The notes beneath the pieces were generated by a model. It did not search any database, was not told where the DNA came from, and saw nothing but the letters and a program-made list of their open reading frames with translations. From Pseudomonas sp. WN033 (lineage in GTDB: Bacteria > Pseudomonadota > Gammaproteobacteria > Pseudomonadales > Pseudomonadaceae), in contig NSKG01000001.1 in assembly GCA_002287035.1 (NCBI GenBank), positions 372,001-436,000 on the forward strand: 64,000 nt of DNA, given 5' to 3'. Position numbers and translations under genes: made by a program. Shown one piece after another: positions 18,094 through 31,000 of the stretch (position 1 is the first letter of the stretch; each line of letters starts with the position of its first letter).

Positions 18094-18657
18094 CTAGGCC
18101 GGCTCATGCACTAGCCGGATGTCGATTTCTCTGTCGACATACTGCCACTCCACCGAGGCTCGGAGTTCGGCCAGAAGCCTGTTAAAGGCCGTCTCATCAG
18201 ACGGGGAATATTCGAACCAAGTCAAGAAGTCGAAGGGTTCGTTCTCGCCCAGGTCCCGACAATGGTGGAGGCGGCGGGCCACAGCAGGGAGATATTGGAG
18301 CCCGATGTGAATGTGACGGGACTGTTCCTCAAAAATCTTCCGGCGTTCGTCTTGAGACAGTCCCCACCATGAGGGGTTTTTCCGGATAGGGATCAGGGCG
18401 GCGCAGGTAGCCTCTGCTCGACCCAAGCTTGGCTGCTTCGCCACGAGACGATCCTTCTCTTCACGCACGACATAGCGCTCGTTACTCGTTATCCCGCGAA
18501 GGAGCCATTTGGTGCCCGGAGGCTGCGGCGAAACAGAGCCAGCGGCTACGTTGAGCCGTGGGATTCCAGGGAGAGGGGCTCCTGCCACGGCATTCATCGC
18601 AACAACGCGCCAAACCCCCGTTTCTCCACCAGCGAACGTAAATACTCGTGTATTCAT
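18094..18657 (-). CDS. cld: Chlorite dismutase, short dimeric (lineage II) type
   Basis: This 187-aa haem protein converts chlorite to chloride and O2. It aligns by eye along its whole length with the short Nitrobacter winogradskyi Cld as I recall it. Shared segments include RKIFEEQSRHI, YLPAVARRLHHCRDLG, PFDFLTWFEYSP and YVDREIDIRL. The proximal haem ligand is H115, and the distal arginine needed for O-O bond formation is R128, in the same 13-residue spacing. No signal peptide is seen, so it is cytoplasmic. AGAGGA precedes the ATG. It lies 23 bp after the cupin gene inside the umuC insertion and has no chlorate reductase genes nearby, so it may serve detoxification rather than respiration. 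Confidence 0.9.
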   Translation of the reverse strand: MNTRVFTFAGGETGVWRVVAMNAVAGAPLPGIPRLNVAAGSVSPQPPGTKWLLRGITSNERYVVREEKDRLVAKQPSLGRAEATCAALIPIRKNPSWWGLSQDERRKIFEEQSRHIHIGLQYLPAVARRLHHCRDLGENEPFDFLTWFEYSPSDETAFNRLLAELRASVEWQYVDREIDIRLVHEPA

Positions 18658-18680
18658 CAGGTTCCTCTCAGGCCTTTCGC

Positions 18681-19043
18681 CTATTTCTCAGATAACGCAA
18701 AACCTGCACTGCCCGGCGCAACCACGGAGACAAATATGAAAGGTCCTGGACCAGAGTTCACGGCACCATGTACTTGCCCAGGTTTTGCAATGGCAATATC
18801 TCCAGCTTTAAGATGAATTTCTACGCCGTTGCCTTGATAATACTTGGCCTCACCTGAGATAACCGTCCAAGTATCTTGGCCGTGAGGATGGACATGGGCA
18901 GCTATTTCCTGCCTAGGGTAGGCGTGCCAAACTACAACGACAGAATCGTTGGTCTCCAGAACAACTGAACGGATCGGTTCGCCGTTAGACGGACGGACAT
19001 ATTCGTCCACCGAAAAAATCCGCGATTCCGTTTCTGCTTTCAT
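18681..19043 (-). CDS. Small single-domain cupin protein
   Basis: This 120-aa protein has the cupin_2 barrel with metal-site motifs H50-V-H52-P-H54-G-Q-D and, near the end of the barrel, GDIAIAKPGQVHG with H92. The start at 19043 is supported by GGAG 7 bases upstream; the longer frame continues past it without a site. It is the first gene of a two-gene unit with the chlorite dismutase gene. A metal-binding sensor, a reactive-chlorine scavenging enzyme or a small oxygenase are all possible; the sequence does not choose between them. Confidence 0.8.
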   Translation of the reverse strand: MKAETESRIFSVDEYVRPSNGEPIRSVVLETNDSVVVVWHAYPRQEIAAHVHPHGQDTWTVISGEAKYYQGNGVEIHLKAGDIAIAKPGQVHGAVNSGPGPFIFVSVVAPGSAGFALSEK

Positions 19044-19552
19044 GTTCACACTCCATTCCTGCACCGCAAGGTGACGTGCATCTGGCACTAACACCAAGAC
19101 GAAGCCTTGATCTTGATGGGGGCGGAGAAGCTCGACACGCCGAACGGCATCATGAAGAGCACTTTCATGCGGCACCAACCATTTCTTTTAACGACACGAG
19201 GCTCGTATGCACATGACGATATGTACTTGAGCGCCTTTCGGAAAAGCTATGTTATAGGACGGAGACCGTCAATACTCCGTCGTGGGTAGGCATGACAGAA
19301 CGGTAGGATAACGGCGACGTTTTGGTCATATGTACATGGGAGGGCGGTTCACCGCTCGGCAGGGGTGTTGTCGATGGACAGGTGTCCGCCTTCGATGTAA
19401 CAGATCAGCTTTGACCGGTTACTAACAGGATGACCGGATGATCCGGTGAGCGACGGCGATCTCCTCAGAAGCTACAGCCATACCGGTTGGGTATGAGAAG
19501 CTCCAAGGGCGAGCATGGCCCGGTTCTTATTGACTTTCTATTACACATAAAC
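19044..19552. other. Gene-free right part of the umuC insertion
   Basis: About 500 bp upstream of the cupin gene contain no convincing ORF. They do hold several short palindromes: GACGGAG/CTCCGTC (19258-19281), ACCGGAT-G-ATCCGGT (19433-19447) and CATACC/GGTATG (19479-19495). A frame around 19107-19200 reads like decayed coding sequence but matches nothing I know. The right recombination end of the element must lie just before 19553. Confidence 0.6.
19258..19281 (-). promoter_or_regulatory. Candidate operator/promoter of the cupin-cld unit
   Basis: GACGGAG (19258-19264) and CTCCGTC (19275-19281) form a 24-bp operator-like palindrome with 7-bp arms. Read on the minus strand, a TTGACG hexamer overlaps it, and a weak TAGCTT follows at 17 bases, pointing toward the cupin gene about 200 bp downstream. 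No regulator gene is encoded in the element, so any repressor would be a host protein. This is tentative. Confidence 0.4.
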
Positions 19553-20656
19553 GGCGACATCTCCGAACGGATCATGCGTACCCTGGAATCCCTGGCACCG
19601 CGCGTGGAACGCTACTCGATCGACGAGGCCTTTCTCGATCTGACTGGCCAGGGGCTCGAACTCGAACCCTTCGGTCAGCAGCTGCGCCAGCGTATCCAGC
19701 GTGATATCGGCATGCCGGTCGGCGTCGGCATCGCACCGAGCAAGACCCTGGCCAAACTGGCCAACTGGGCAGCCAAGCGCTGGCCCGGCAAGACCCAGGG
19801 CGTAGTCGAACTGAGCGACCCACAGCGCCGTGACAAGCTCTTGGCCTATACCGATGTACACGAAGTCTGGGGCGTTGGCCGGCGCCTGGCCATGCGCTTG
19901 AACAGCCTGGGTATTCGCAAGGCCATCGACCTGGCCCAGGCCGATCACAAGCTGCTGCGCAAAAACTTCAGCGTGGTACTGGAGCGCACCGCACGCGAAC
20001 TCTGCGGCGAACCCTGCTTCGGTTTCGACGACAGCCCCGAGCCGAAGAAAATGATCGCCAGCACCCGCTCGTTCAGACACCGGGTTCATGATCTTGACTC
20101 ACTGGCCCAGGCTGTCACCCTGCATGTCTCTCAGGCGGCTGAAAAGCTCCGCGCCCAGCGGAGCCTGTGTGGCGCCGTGCATGTCTATATCCGACCGGGC
20201 GCCTACGCCAGCGACGGGCATAGCGCCCGCTGCGCCGGTACCCTTGCCCTGCTATCCCCCAGTGATGACACCCGAGATCTGCAGGCCGCTGCCCAGCAAG
20301 TGTTGCGTAAGCATTACCGGGAAGGGCCGGGCTATGCCAAAGCCGGCGTGGTATTGATGGATCTGGTCAAACGCGAGCAATTCACCCCGGACCTGTTCAG
20401 CCCGCCACCACGACGCGGCAGCGAAGCGCTGATGCAGACCCTGGATGCGATCAATCAGCGCCAGGGCCGCGGCTGCATCCGGCTCGGCCGCTTGCCGGCC
20501 AACCCAAAATGGGCCATGCGCCGGGACCACAAGAGCCCGGGCTATACCACTCGCTGGGAAGAACTACCCAAGGTAGGAGCACACAGTCTGGATAACTGCA
20601 CGCCCAAGAAAGACATCAGGCCAGCCAGTGCAGATCTTCTGGCCGGGTTATCTTGA
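19553..20656 (+). pseudogene. umuC: umuC 3' fragment
   Basis: The remaining 367 codons of UmuC resume at GDISERIMRTLE, directly continuing the sequence lost at 14709. They include the second catalytic motif YSIDEAFLDL, the thumb and helix-hairpin-helix region (GVGIAPSKTLAKLANW, VWGVGRRLAMRL) and the little-finger domain. Without the N-terminal DCNNFY aspartate the product is inactive. A TTG or ATG near 19487-19493 keeps the frame open, so a truncated protein might be made. The end runs 41 bases into the convergent ispD, giving a tail of about 27 residues beyond the usual TRWEELP terminus. Confidence 0.92.
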
Positions 20657-21293
20657 TATTGTCGGCCCGCCCTTCCACCAGCCTGGGCGCATGTCCGGCC
20701 CATTCCATCGCCGAGGCCTCATCGGTAATCGTCACGCCAGCAGCCAGAGCCGAAGCCAGTGCTTCGCGCAGGGCACCAAGACGAAACATCTGCGGCGTAT
20801 AGGCTTGCCAGTACAACGCACGATCCGGGGTTGATTGTACCCGCCCATCCGGGCCGGCCAGCTTCAGAGTATCGCGCACTGGCACTGCCAGTAGTCCACC
20901 GACCGGGTCATTAGCCAGCTCATGCAACAGCTTGTGCAGATCAGCTCCGGCCAGGTTGGGACGGGCTGCATCATGGACCAGCACCCAGTCCTGTTCATCA
21001 GCACCCAGTTCACTGAGCCGCTGCAGGCCGGCCAGCACCGAGTCGACCCGCTCTCGCCCACCCGCAGCACGGCTGATGCGGGTATCCAGCGCACAGGCCA
21101 GTTGCGGCCACCAGCTATCATCGGCCGACAGGCAGACCACCAGTCCCAAAAGTTCAGGCTGGCCAAGAAAACAGTCGAGGGTGTGTTCGATCAGGGTACG
21201 GCCCCTGAGGGGCAGATACTGCTTGGGCCGATCGGCCTGCATGCGGGAGCCGACACCAGCGGCCGGAATCACTACCCAGTAGCGCGGGCTCAT
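20616..21293 (-). CDS. ispD: 2-C-methyl-D-erythritol 4-phosphate cytidylyltransferase
   Basis: This 225-aa enzyme attaches CMP to methylerythritol phosphate in the MEP isoprenoid pathway. The nucleotide-binding start VIPAAGVGSRMQADRPKQYL is diagnostic, followed by VHDAARPN and a C-terminal TRPEDL. It overlaps ftsB by 4 bases (ATGA), the standard Pseudomonas pairing, and dxr of the same pathway lies elsewhere in this window. Its 3' end overlaps the tail of the broken umuC on the other strand. Confidence 0.96.
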   Translation of the reverse strand: MSPRYWVVIPAAGVGSRMQADRPKQYLPLRGRTLIEHTLDCFLGQPELLGLVVCLSADDSWWPQLACALDTRISRAAGGRERVDSVLAGLQRLSELGADEQDWVLVHDAARPNLAGADLHKLLHELANDPVGGLLAVPVRDTLKLAGPDGRVQSTPDRALYWQAYTPQMFRLGALREALASALAAGVTITDEASAMEWAGHAPRLVEGRADNIKITRPEDLHWLA

Positions 21294-21562
21294 TCGCTGC
21301 TCAGTTGAAACAGAATTTCGCCTTCCTTGACCATGCCGAGTTCGTGACGGGCACGCTCCTCGATGGTTTCCAGGCCCTGCTTGAGTTCAATGACCTCAGC
21401 GGTCAGAACCCGATTACGCTCCTGCAACTGCTCGTTCTCGCGCTGCTGCGCGGCGATCTGCTGCTTGAGCTGGGCGACATGGGCAAAGCTGCCATCGCCC
21501 ACCCACAACCGGTATTGCAGACCGGCCAGAAGAGTCAGCGTGATGAGCCAGAGCCATTTCAT
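21290..21562 (-). CDS. ftsB: Cell division protein FtsB
   Basis: This 90-aa bitopic membrane protein has an N-terminal transmembrane segment (WLWLITLTLLAGLQYRLWVG) and a periplasmic coiled coil (about 28-65, LKQQIAAQQRENEQLQERN). It ends in the ERARHELGMVKEGE motif that binds FtsL and FtsQ in the divisome. Position between eno and ispD is the common gamma-proteobacterial arrangement. Confidence 0.95.
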   Translation of the reverse strand: MKWLWLITLTLLAGLQYRLWVGDGSFAHVAQLKQQIAAQQRENEQLQERNRVLTAEVIELKQGLETIEERARHELGMVKEGEILFQLSSE

Positions 21563-21596
21563 AGGGGCAGGCCTTGAGAAGGCGACTGAAGGTAGT

Positions 21597-21630
21597 CTGC
21601 CCCCTCTCCGATAGACCGGAGAGGGGGCAG
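21597..21630 (-). terminator. Strong hairpin between eno and ftsB
   Basis: CTGCCCCCTCTCCG (21597-21610) and its exact complement (21617-21630) form a 14-bp perfect stem with a 6-base loop. No U-tract follows on the minus strand, so it may be an attenuator, an RNA-processing or a transcript-stabilising element rather than a classic terminator. It would lower ftsB relative to eno expression. Confidence 0.55.
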
Positions 21631-21640
21631 AACCAGACTA

Positions 21641-22960
<1,320 letters not shown>

Positions 22961-22975
22961 TCAATCGGGAAATTA

Positions 22976-25483
<2,508 letters not shown>

Positions 25484-25586
25484 TTAGGCGGCAGGGCCGC
25501 AAGGAATCGAAAGGGAGCCGGGAAAAAGGTCTTTCCCAAAGTCTCGTCAAGATGGGATATCAGGATACCAGAGCGCCCCGTCTTGC

Positions 25587-26930
25587 TCAATCCGTAGCTG
25601 GCCTTTCCGCATACGGAAACCAGCTCAACTCCCAGCCATCCTGGTCCGGCGCGGCTATGAAGGCCTCGGCATTCCAACGACCAGCCACCGATACCAGATG
25701 CCCTTGGCAGTATAGCAACGGGATTGATGGACGCAGCCACATAGGAATGCCAGCCTCCTGAAACAACTGTTTGAGTGACTGACTGGGTCTACCCGGCAAA
25801 CGAATGCGCTCCCCGCCCTGGCGATAACCAATCTGCCATGGCCCAGCCCCCGGCAGCAGCCCGCCCTGGCGGCGACGCCAGCACAACCAGCCATTACCCG
25901 CACGCAGCCGGGTATCGGCCAGCTTGTGCAGCTCCTCAGCCTCACCGGCTGGCAACCCCGCTGCCGGCAAGCACCACAGACGATCCGACGAACGGCACAA
26001 GCGGTAGTCAACCAGACTCAGCAACGGCTGGCGATCAGCCGCAGCAGTCAACTGCTGCTGCCATTGCAGCAACTGACGCTGTTCCGGCGCCACATGACCC
26101 AGCCCATGCAGCCAGAACCGCAGCAGATTGCGCTGCCGGGCTGGACTCAGCTCCAGCAGACGCTCCACCGGCAAGCTGGGCCAGGCACTCAGCCAGACAT
26201 CAGCTAAAGCGTCAGTACAGCGCTCCAGATCCTCGGCCGCTCGCTCATCAAGCAGACTGTTAGCTTCCTCTGCATGGGCAGCCAGGCGCAGCAGATTGTC
26301 ATCCAGATGTGGCCAGGCCTGACGCAGGTTCGGCAGCCATTGGTGACGCAGAGCGGTGCGGGCAAAGCGCGGGTCGGTATTGGCCGGGTCATCGATCCAG
26401 CTCAGCCCACGCTGGCGCGCCTCGCGCTCCAGCTCGCTTCGGGAAAACCCCAGTAGTGGCCGATACAACCGCCCCTGCCCCAGGGCACGCTCACGCGGCA
26501 TGCCGGCCAGCCCGCGCACGCCAGTGCCGCGCAGCACTCGAAACAACAAGGTTTCCAACTGATCATCGCGGTGATGGGCCAGCAGCAGCACCTCGCCCGG
26601 CCCAATCTGCCGCTCGAAGGCCGCATAGCGCGCATGACGGGCAGCCTCTTCAACGCTGCCGCCAGGCGCCAGCGTCACCCGCTCGCAGTGCAGCGGCAAA
26701 CCCCGTTGTTCACAAGCCTCGCGGCAATGCTCGGCCCAGACATCGGCATCGGGATGCAGGCCATGGTGGATATGGATAACGCGCAGAGGGGGAATTTGAT
26801 GGGTTGTCGCCAACTCGGCCAACAAGTCCAGCAACAGCAGAGAATCCAGGCCGCCGGACAGCCCCAACCACCAGGCCGGGGCATGGGCGCAGGGCGCCAA
26901 CTGCTCGAGCAGCGCCTGCGAAGACAACAT
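25587..26930 (-). CDS. tilS: tRNA(Ile)-lysidine synthetase
   Basis: This 447-aa enzyme converts C34 of tRNA-Ile2 (CAU) to lysidine, preventing misreading of AUG. The ATP-pyrophosphatase PP-loop is SGGLDSLLLLDLL near the N-terminus, followed by HIHHGLHPDADVWAEHC and AHHRDDQLETLLFRVLRG. The C-terminal tRNA-binding domains cover the last 150 residues. It lies 1 bp after the accA stop, as in other pseudomonads. Confidence 0.95.
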   Translation of the reverse strand: MLSSQALLEQLAPCAHAPAWWLGLSGGLDSLLLLDLLAELATTHQIPPLRVIHIHHGLHPDADVWAEHCREACEQRGLPLHCERVTLAPGGSVEEAARHARYAAFERQIGPGEVLLLAHHRDDQLETLLFRVLRGTGVRGLAGMPRERALGQGRLYRPLLGFSRSELEREARQRGLSWIDDPANTDPRFARTALRHQWLPNLRQAWPHLDDNLLRLAAHAEEANSLLDERAAEDLERCTDALADVWLSAWPSLPVERLLELSPARQRNLLRFWLHGLGHVAPEQRQLLQWQQQLTAAADRQPLLSLVDYRLCRSSDRLWCLPAAGLPAGEAEELHKLADTRLRAGNGWLCWRRRQGGLLPGAGPWQIGYRQGGERIRLPGRPSQSLKQLFQEAGIPMWLRPSIPLLYCQGHLVSVAGRWNAEAFIAAPDQDGWELSWFPYAERPATD

Positions 26931-26931
26931 G

Positions 26932-27894
26932 TTACTGCAGGCCGTAACTCATCAGCCGCTGGTAACGCTGCTCCAGCAGTGCGTCATCAGCCAGGCCACC
27001 GAGCTTGTCAAGTTCGGCAATCAAGCGGGTCTTGATCCGCGCAGCGGTTTCAGCCGGGTTACGGTGCGCGCCACCCAGCGGTTCGGGGATCAGGCTATCA
27101 ACCAGTCCCAACTCCTTGAGCCGCTCAGCGGTCACGCCCATGGCCTGAGCGGCATCAGCAGCCTTCTCGGCGCTACGCCACAGAATAGAGGCACAGCCTT
27201 CCGGCGAAATCACCGAGTAGGTGGAGTATTGCAACATCATCAAATGGTCGCAGACACCGATGGCCAACGCACCACCGGAACCACCCTCGCCAATCACAGT
27301 GGCGATGATCGGGGTCTTCAGTCGCGCCATCACCTGCAGGTTCCAGGCAATCGCCTCGCTCTGGCCGCGTTCTTCAGCGTCGATCCCCGGATAGGCGCCA
27401 GGGGTGTCGATAAAGGTGACGATCGGCATATTGAAGCGCTCGGCCATCTGCATCAGCCGGCAGGCCTTGCGGTAGCCTTCGGGCTTGGGCATGCCGAAGT
27501 TGCGCCGGACCTTCTCGCGGACATCGCGACCCTTCTGGTGACCGATAATCATCACCGGGCGACCATCCAGGCGCGCCATCCCACCAACAATCGCTGCATC
27601 GTCGGCAAAGTGCCGATCACCATGCAGCTCTTCAAAGTCGGTAAAAATATGGCTGATGTAATCCAGGGTATAAGGGCGCTGCGGGTGCCGCGCCATCTGC
27701 GCAACCTGCCAACTGCTGAGATTGCCGAAAATGCTTTCGGTGAGCGACTTGCTCTTGTCCTGCAGCTTGGTAATTTCTTCGGTGATATTGAGAGAGTTGT
27801 CATTGCCGACCAGACGTAGCTCCTCAATCTTGGCCTGCAAATCAGCGATGGGCTGTTCGAATTCCAGGTATTGCTGACTCTTGCTCATAAGCAT
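26932..27894 (-). CDS. accA: Acetyl-CoA carboxylase carboxyltransferase subunit alpha
   Basis: This 320-aa subunit, with AccD, transfers the carboxyl group from biotin to acetyl-CoA in fatty-acid synthesis. It has the N-terminal helix [17 protein letters not shown], then [34 protein letters not shown] and [12 protein letters not shown] for CoA and carboxybiotin binding. Two in-frame ATG codons (27894, 27888) each have a GGA about 5-6 bases upstream, so the start may be two codons later. It lies between dnaE and tilS. Confidence 0.96.
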   Translation of the reverse strand: MLMSKSQQYLEFEQPIADLQAKIEELRLVGNDNSLNITEEITKLQDKSKSLTESIFGNLSSWQVAQMARHPQRPYTLDYISHIFTDFEELHGDRHFADDAAIVGGMARLDGRPVMIIGHQKGRDVREKVRRNFGMPKPEGYRKACRLMQMAERFNMPIVTFIDTPGAYPGIDAEERGQSEAIAWNLQVMARLKTPIIATVIGEGGSGGALAIGVCDHLMMLQYSTYSVISPEGCASILWRSAEKAADAAQAMGVTAERLKELGLVDSLIPEPLGGAHRNPAETAARIKTRLIAELDKLGGLADDALLEQRYQRLMSYGLQ

Positions 27895-28021
27895 CCATTA
27901 TCCGCGTGGCGGCCCGTCGGGCGTCAGAAATTGTTTGGCAATACCTTACGGGATTGCCGCAGATTCGTCGAGAATCACTGCTGTTACCCGCGCCACAAGT
28001 CTTGCGGGCAACACACAGAGC

Positions 28022-31000
28022 CTATCTGTAGTGCAAGGAGACGCTGTCTTTGCCCAACTGGTCACGCAGGCTCTGCACCAGATCGTCAGCCGGTTCAACG
28101 CACCAGTCATCGCCCAGGCGCAATAGCGCCTGGGCATCCGGGCGCTGCAGTTCAACGCTGACTGAGCACTCACCACGATGCTGCTGCAACAGTGTGGCAA
28201 CCTTGTCCAGGCTGTCCGGCCCGTGGCGCTGCGTGTCCAGACGAATGCGCACGCTGTCGAGCAAGGCAGTACGCGCCTCTTCCAGACTCATCACCCGCTT
28301 GGCCCGCAGGCGCATGCCCCCGGAGAAATCATCCAGCGCCACCTCGCCCTCAATGACCAGCAACGCATCTTTCTGCAACAGAGCCTGAGCGGCAGCGTAA
28401 GCTTCGGAGAACAGCGAAGCCTCGATCCGTGCCGAACGGTCATCCAGAGTCACGAACGCCACCTTGTCGCCACGCTTGTTCTTCATCACCCGCAGATCGA
28501 AAACCAGCCCGGCTACGGTCTGGCTGTCACGCGAGGGTTTCAGATCGAGAATCCGCTGCCGGGCAAAGCGTCGTACTTCCTGTTCATACTCATCGATTGG
28601 GTGACCAGTCAGATACAGGCCGAGGGTTTCCTTCTCGCCACGCAGCCGTTCCTTGAAACTCCATTCGCGCACCCTTCGATAGGGTTCATAGACATCACGC
28701 TCGGTTGACGGTCCCAGCAGATCGCCAAACAGATCATCATGGCCGCTATCAGCGCTCTTGGCGCTCTGCTCAGCCGAGGCAATGGCCTCTTCCATGGCCG
28801 CCATCAGAGCTGCACGGTTACGGTCGATCTGCTTCTGGTAGGCCTGCGGCTCCTCGGCAAAGAACGGCCCCAGCCGGTCCAGCGCACCACTACGAATCAG
28901 CGCTTCCATAACCCGCTTGTTGATGCGCTTGAGATCGACCCGGGCGCAGAAATCGAACAGATCATTGAACGGCCCGCCGGCCTGGCGGGTCTCGACGATG
29001 GTTTCCACCGGCCCCTCGCCCACACCCTTGATGGCGCCCAGACCATAAACCACATCGCCGGCTTCATCGACGGTGAACTTGAACTCGGAAACATTGACGT
29101 CAGGCGCCTTGATCCGCAGCTTCATGCTGCGGCATTCCTCGATCAGGGTCACCACCTTGTCGGTGTTGTGCATATCGGCCGAGAGTACCGCAGCCATGAA
29201 CGGCGCTGGATAGTGCGCCTTGAGCCAGGCAGTCTGGTAGGAGACCAGACCGTAGGCCGCCGAGTGCGACTTGTTGAACCCGTAACCGGCGAACTTTTCC
29301 ACCAGGTCGAAGATGTTGCCCGCCAGATCGGCATCAATGTTGTTGTTCTGGCAGCCCTCCAGGAATACGGCACGCTGCTTGGCCATCTCCTCCGGCTTCT
29401 TCTTGCCCATTGCCCGGCGCAGCATGTCGGCACCACCGAGGGTGTAGCCGGCCATTACCTGGGCAATCTGCATCACCTGCTCCTGATACAGAATGATGCC
29501 GTAGGTCGGTTTGAGCACTGGCTCCAGTCCGGGGTACTGGTAGTTCGGGTGCGGGTAGGAAATTTCCTCGCGCCCGTGTTTGCGGTTGATGAAGTCGTCA
29601 ACCATGCCCGATTGCAGTGGCCCCGGACGGAACAGGGCCACCAGTGCGATCAGGTCTTCCAGACAGTCCGGCTTGAGCTTCTTGATCAGCTCCTTCATGC
29701 CGCGCGATTCAAGCTGGAACACCGCCGTGGTCTCGGCCTTCTGCAACATGGCATAGGTCGGCTTGTCATCCAGCGGGATGAAATCGATATTAATCGGCTC
29801 AAGACCCTTCTTGGCCTGCTCGCGGTTGATGGTCTCCATCGCCCACTTAATGATGGTCAGTGTCCGTAACCCGAGGAAGTCGAACTTGACCAGGCCGGCA
29901 GACTCCACATCATCCTTGTCGAACTGGGTTACCAGGCCACCACCGGACTCATCACAATAAAGTGGAGCAAAATCGGTCAGCTTGGTCGGCGCGATCACCA
30001 CCCCACCGGCGTGCTTGCCGACGTTACGGGTGATGCCTTCGAGCTTGAGCGCCATGTCCCAGATTTCCTGGGCTTCCTCGTCATTGGCGAGGAAGTCGCG
30101 GAGCATTTCTTCCTGTTCGTAGGCCTTGGCCAGGGTCATGCCGACCTCGAACGGGATCATCTTCGACAGCTTGTCGGCCAGGCCATAGGACTTGCCCTGC
30201 ACCCGCGCCACATCGCGCACCACCGCCTTGGCCGCCATGGTTCCGAAGGTGATGATCTGCGACACAGCATTGCGGCCGTACATATCGGCCACATAGTCGA
30301 TCACCCGGTCACGGCCTTCCATGCAGAAGTCAACGTCGAAGTCGGGCATCGAGACCCGCTCGGGGTTGAGGAACCGTTCGAACAGCAGGTCATACTGCAG
30401 CGGATCAAGATCAGTGATCAGCAGCGAGTAGGCCACCAGTGAACCGGCACCCGAGCCTCGACCAGGGCCTACCGGTACCCCGTTGCCCTTGGCCCACTTG
30501 ATGAAGTCCATCACGATCAGGAAGTAGCCAGGGAACCCCATCTGGTTGATGATATCCAGCTCGAAGTTGAGCCGATCGATATAGACCTGGCGCTTGGCCT
30601 CATAATCCGGGGTGTCGGGTGGCAGAATGACCTTGAGTCGCTCTTCCAGCCCTTCAAATGAAACCTGCTTGAAGTATTCCTCGATGGTCATGCCTTCGGG
30701 AATCGGGAAATCCGGCAGGAAGTAGGTACCCAGCTGCACCTCGATATTGCAGCGGCGGGCAATTTCGACCGAGTTCTCCAGTGCCTCGGGGATATCGGCA
30801 AACAGCTCGGCCATTTCCGCTGGAGTCTTGAGATACTGCTCTTCGCTGTACTGACGCACCCGGCGCGGATCGTCCAGCGCCCGGCCCTCGCCAATGCAGA
30901 CGCGGGTTTCATGGGCTTCGAAATCCTCGCGTTTGAGAAACCGCACATCGTTGGTTGCCACTACCGGGCAACCACTGCGCACCGCCAGGGCCACGGCGGC

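Larger units (their letters stand above)
14710..19552 (+). mobile_element. Tn554-like element inserted in umuC, cargo cupin plus chlorite dismutase
   Basis: The DNA between the two umuC parts is a single foreign block of about 4.84 kb. It holds two overlapping tyrosine recombinases (339 and 721 aa) at the left end, like tnpA-tnpB of Tn554. A convergent cupin-chlorite dismutase pair is the cargo, followed by about 500 bp of gene-free DNA. No terminal inverted repeat or target duplication is visible, as expected for tyrosine-recombinase elements. The boundaries are set by where UmuC homology stops (14709) and resumes (19553), so they may be off by a few bases. Several separate insertions cannot be excluded. 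Confidence 0.8.

Noticed and set aside
18094-18657. Coproheme decarboxylase (HemQ) as identity of the chlorite dismutase-like protein
   Set aside because: HemQ proteins are longer (about 250 aa) and lack the distal arginine; this one is short and keeps it.
19107-19289. 60-aa ORF right of the cupin gene
   Set aside because: It may be a remnant of a decayed gene, but I see no family motif or binding site.
14710-19552. Prophage or conjugative element explanation for the umuC insertion
   Set aside because: No phage structural, replication, relaxase or type IV secretion genes are present; only two recombinases and two cargo genes.
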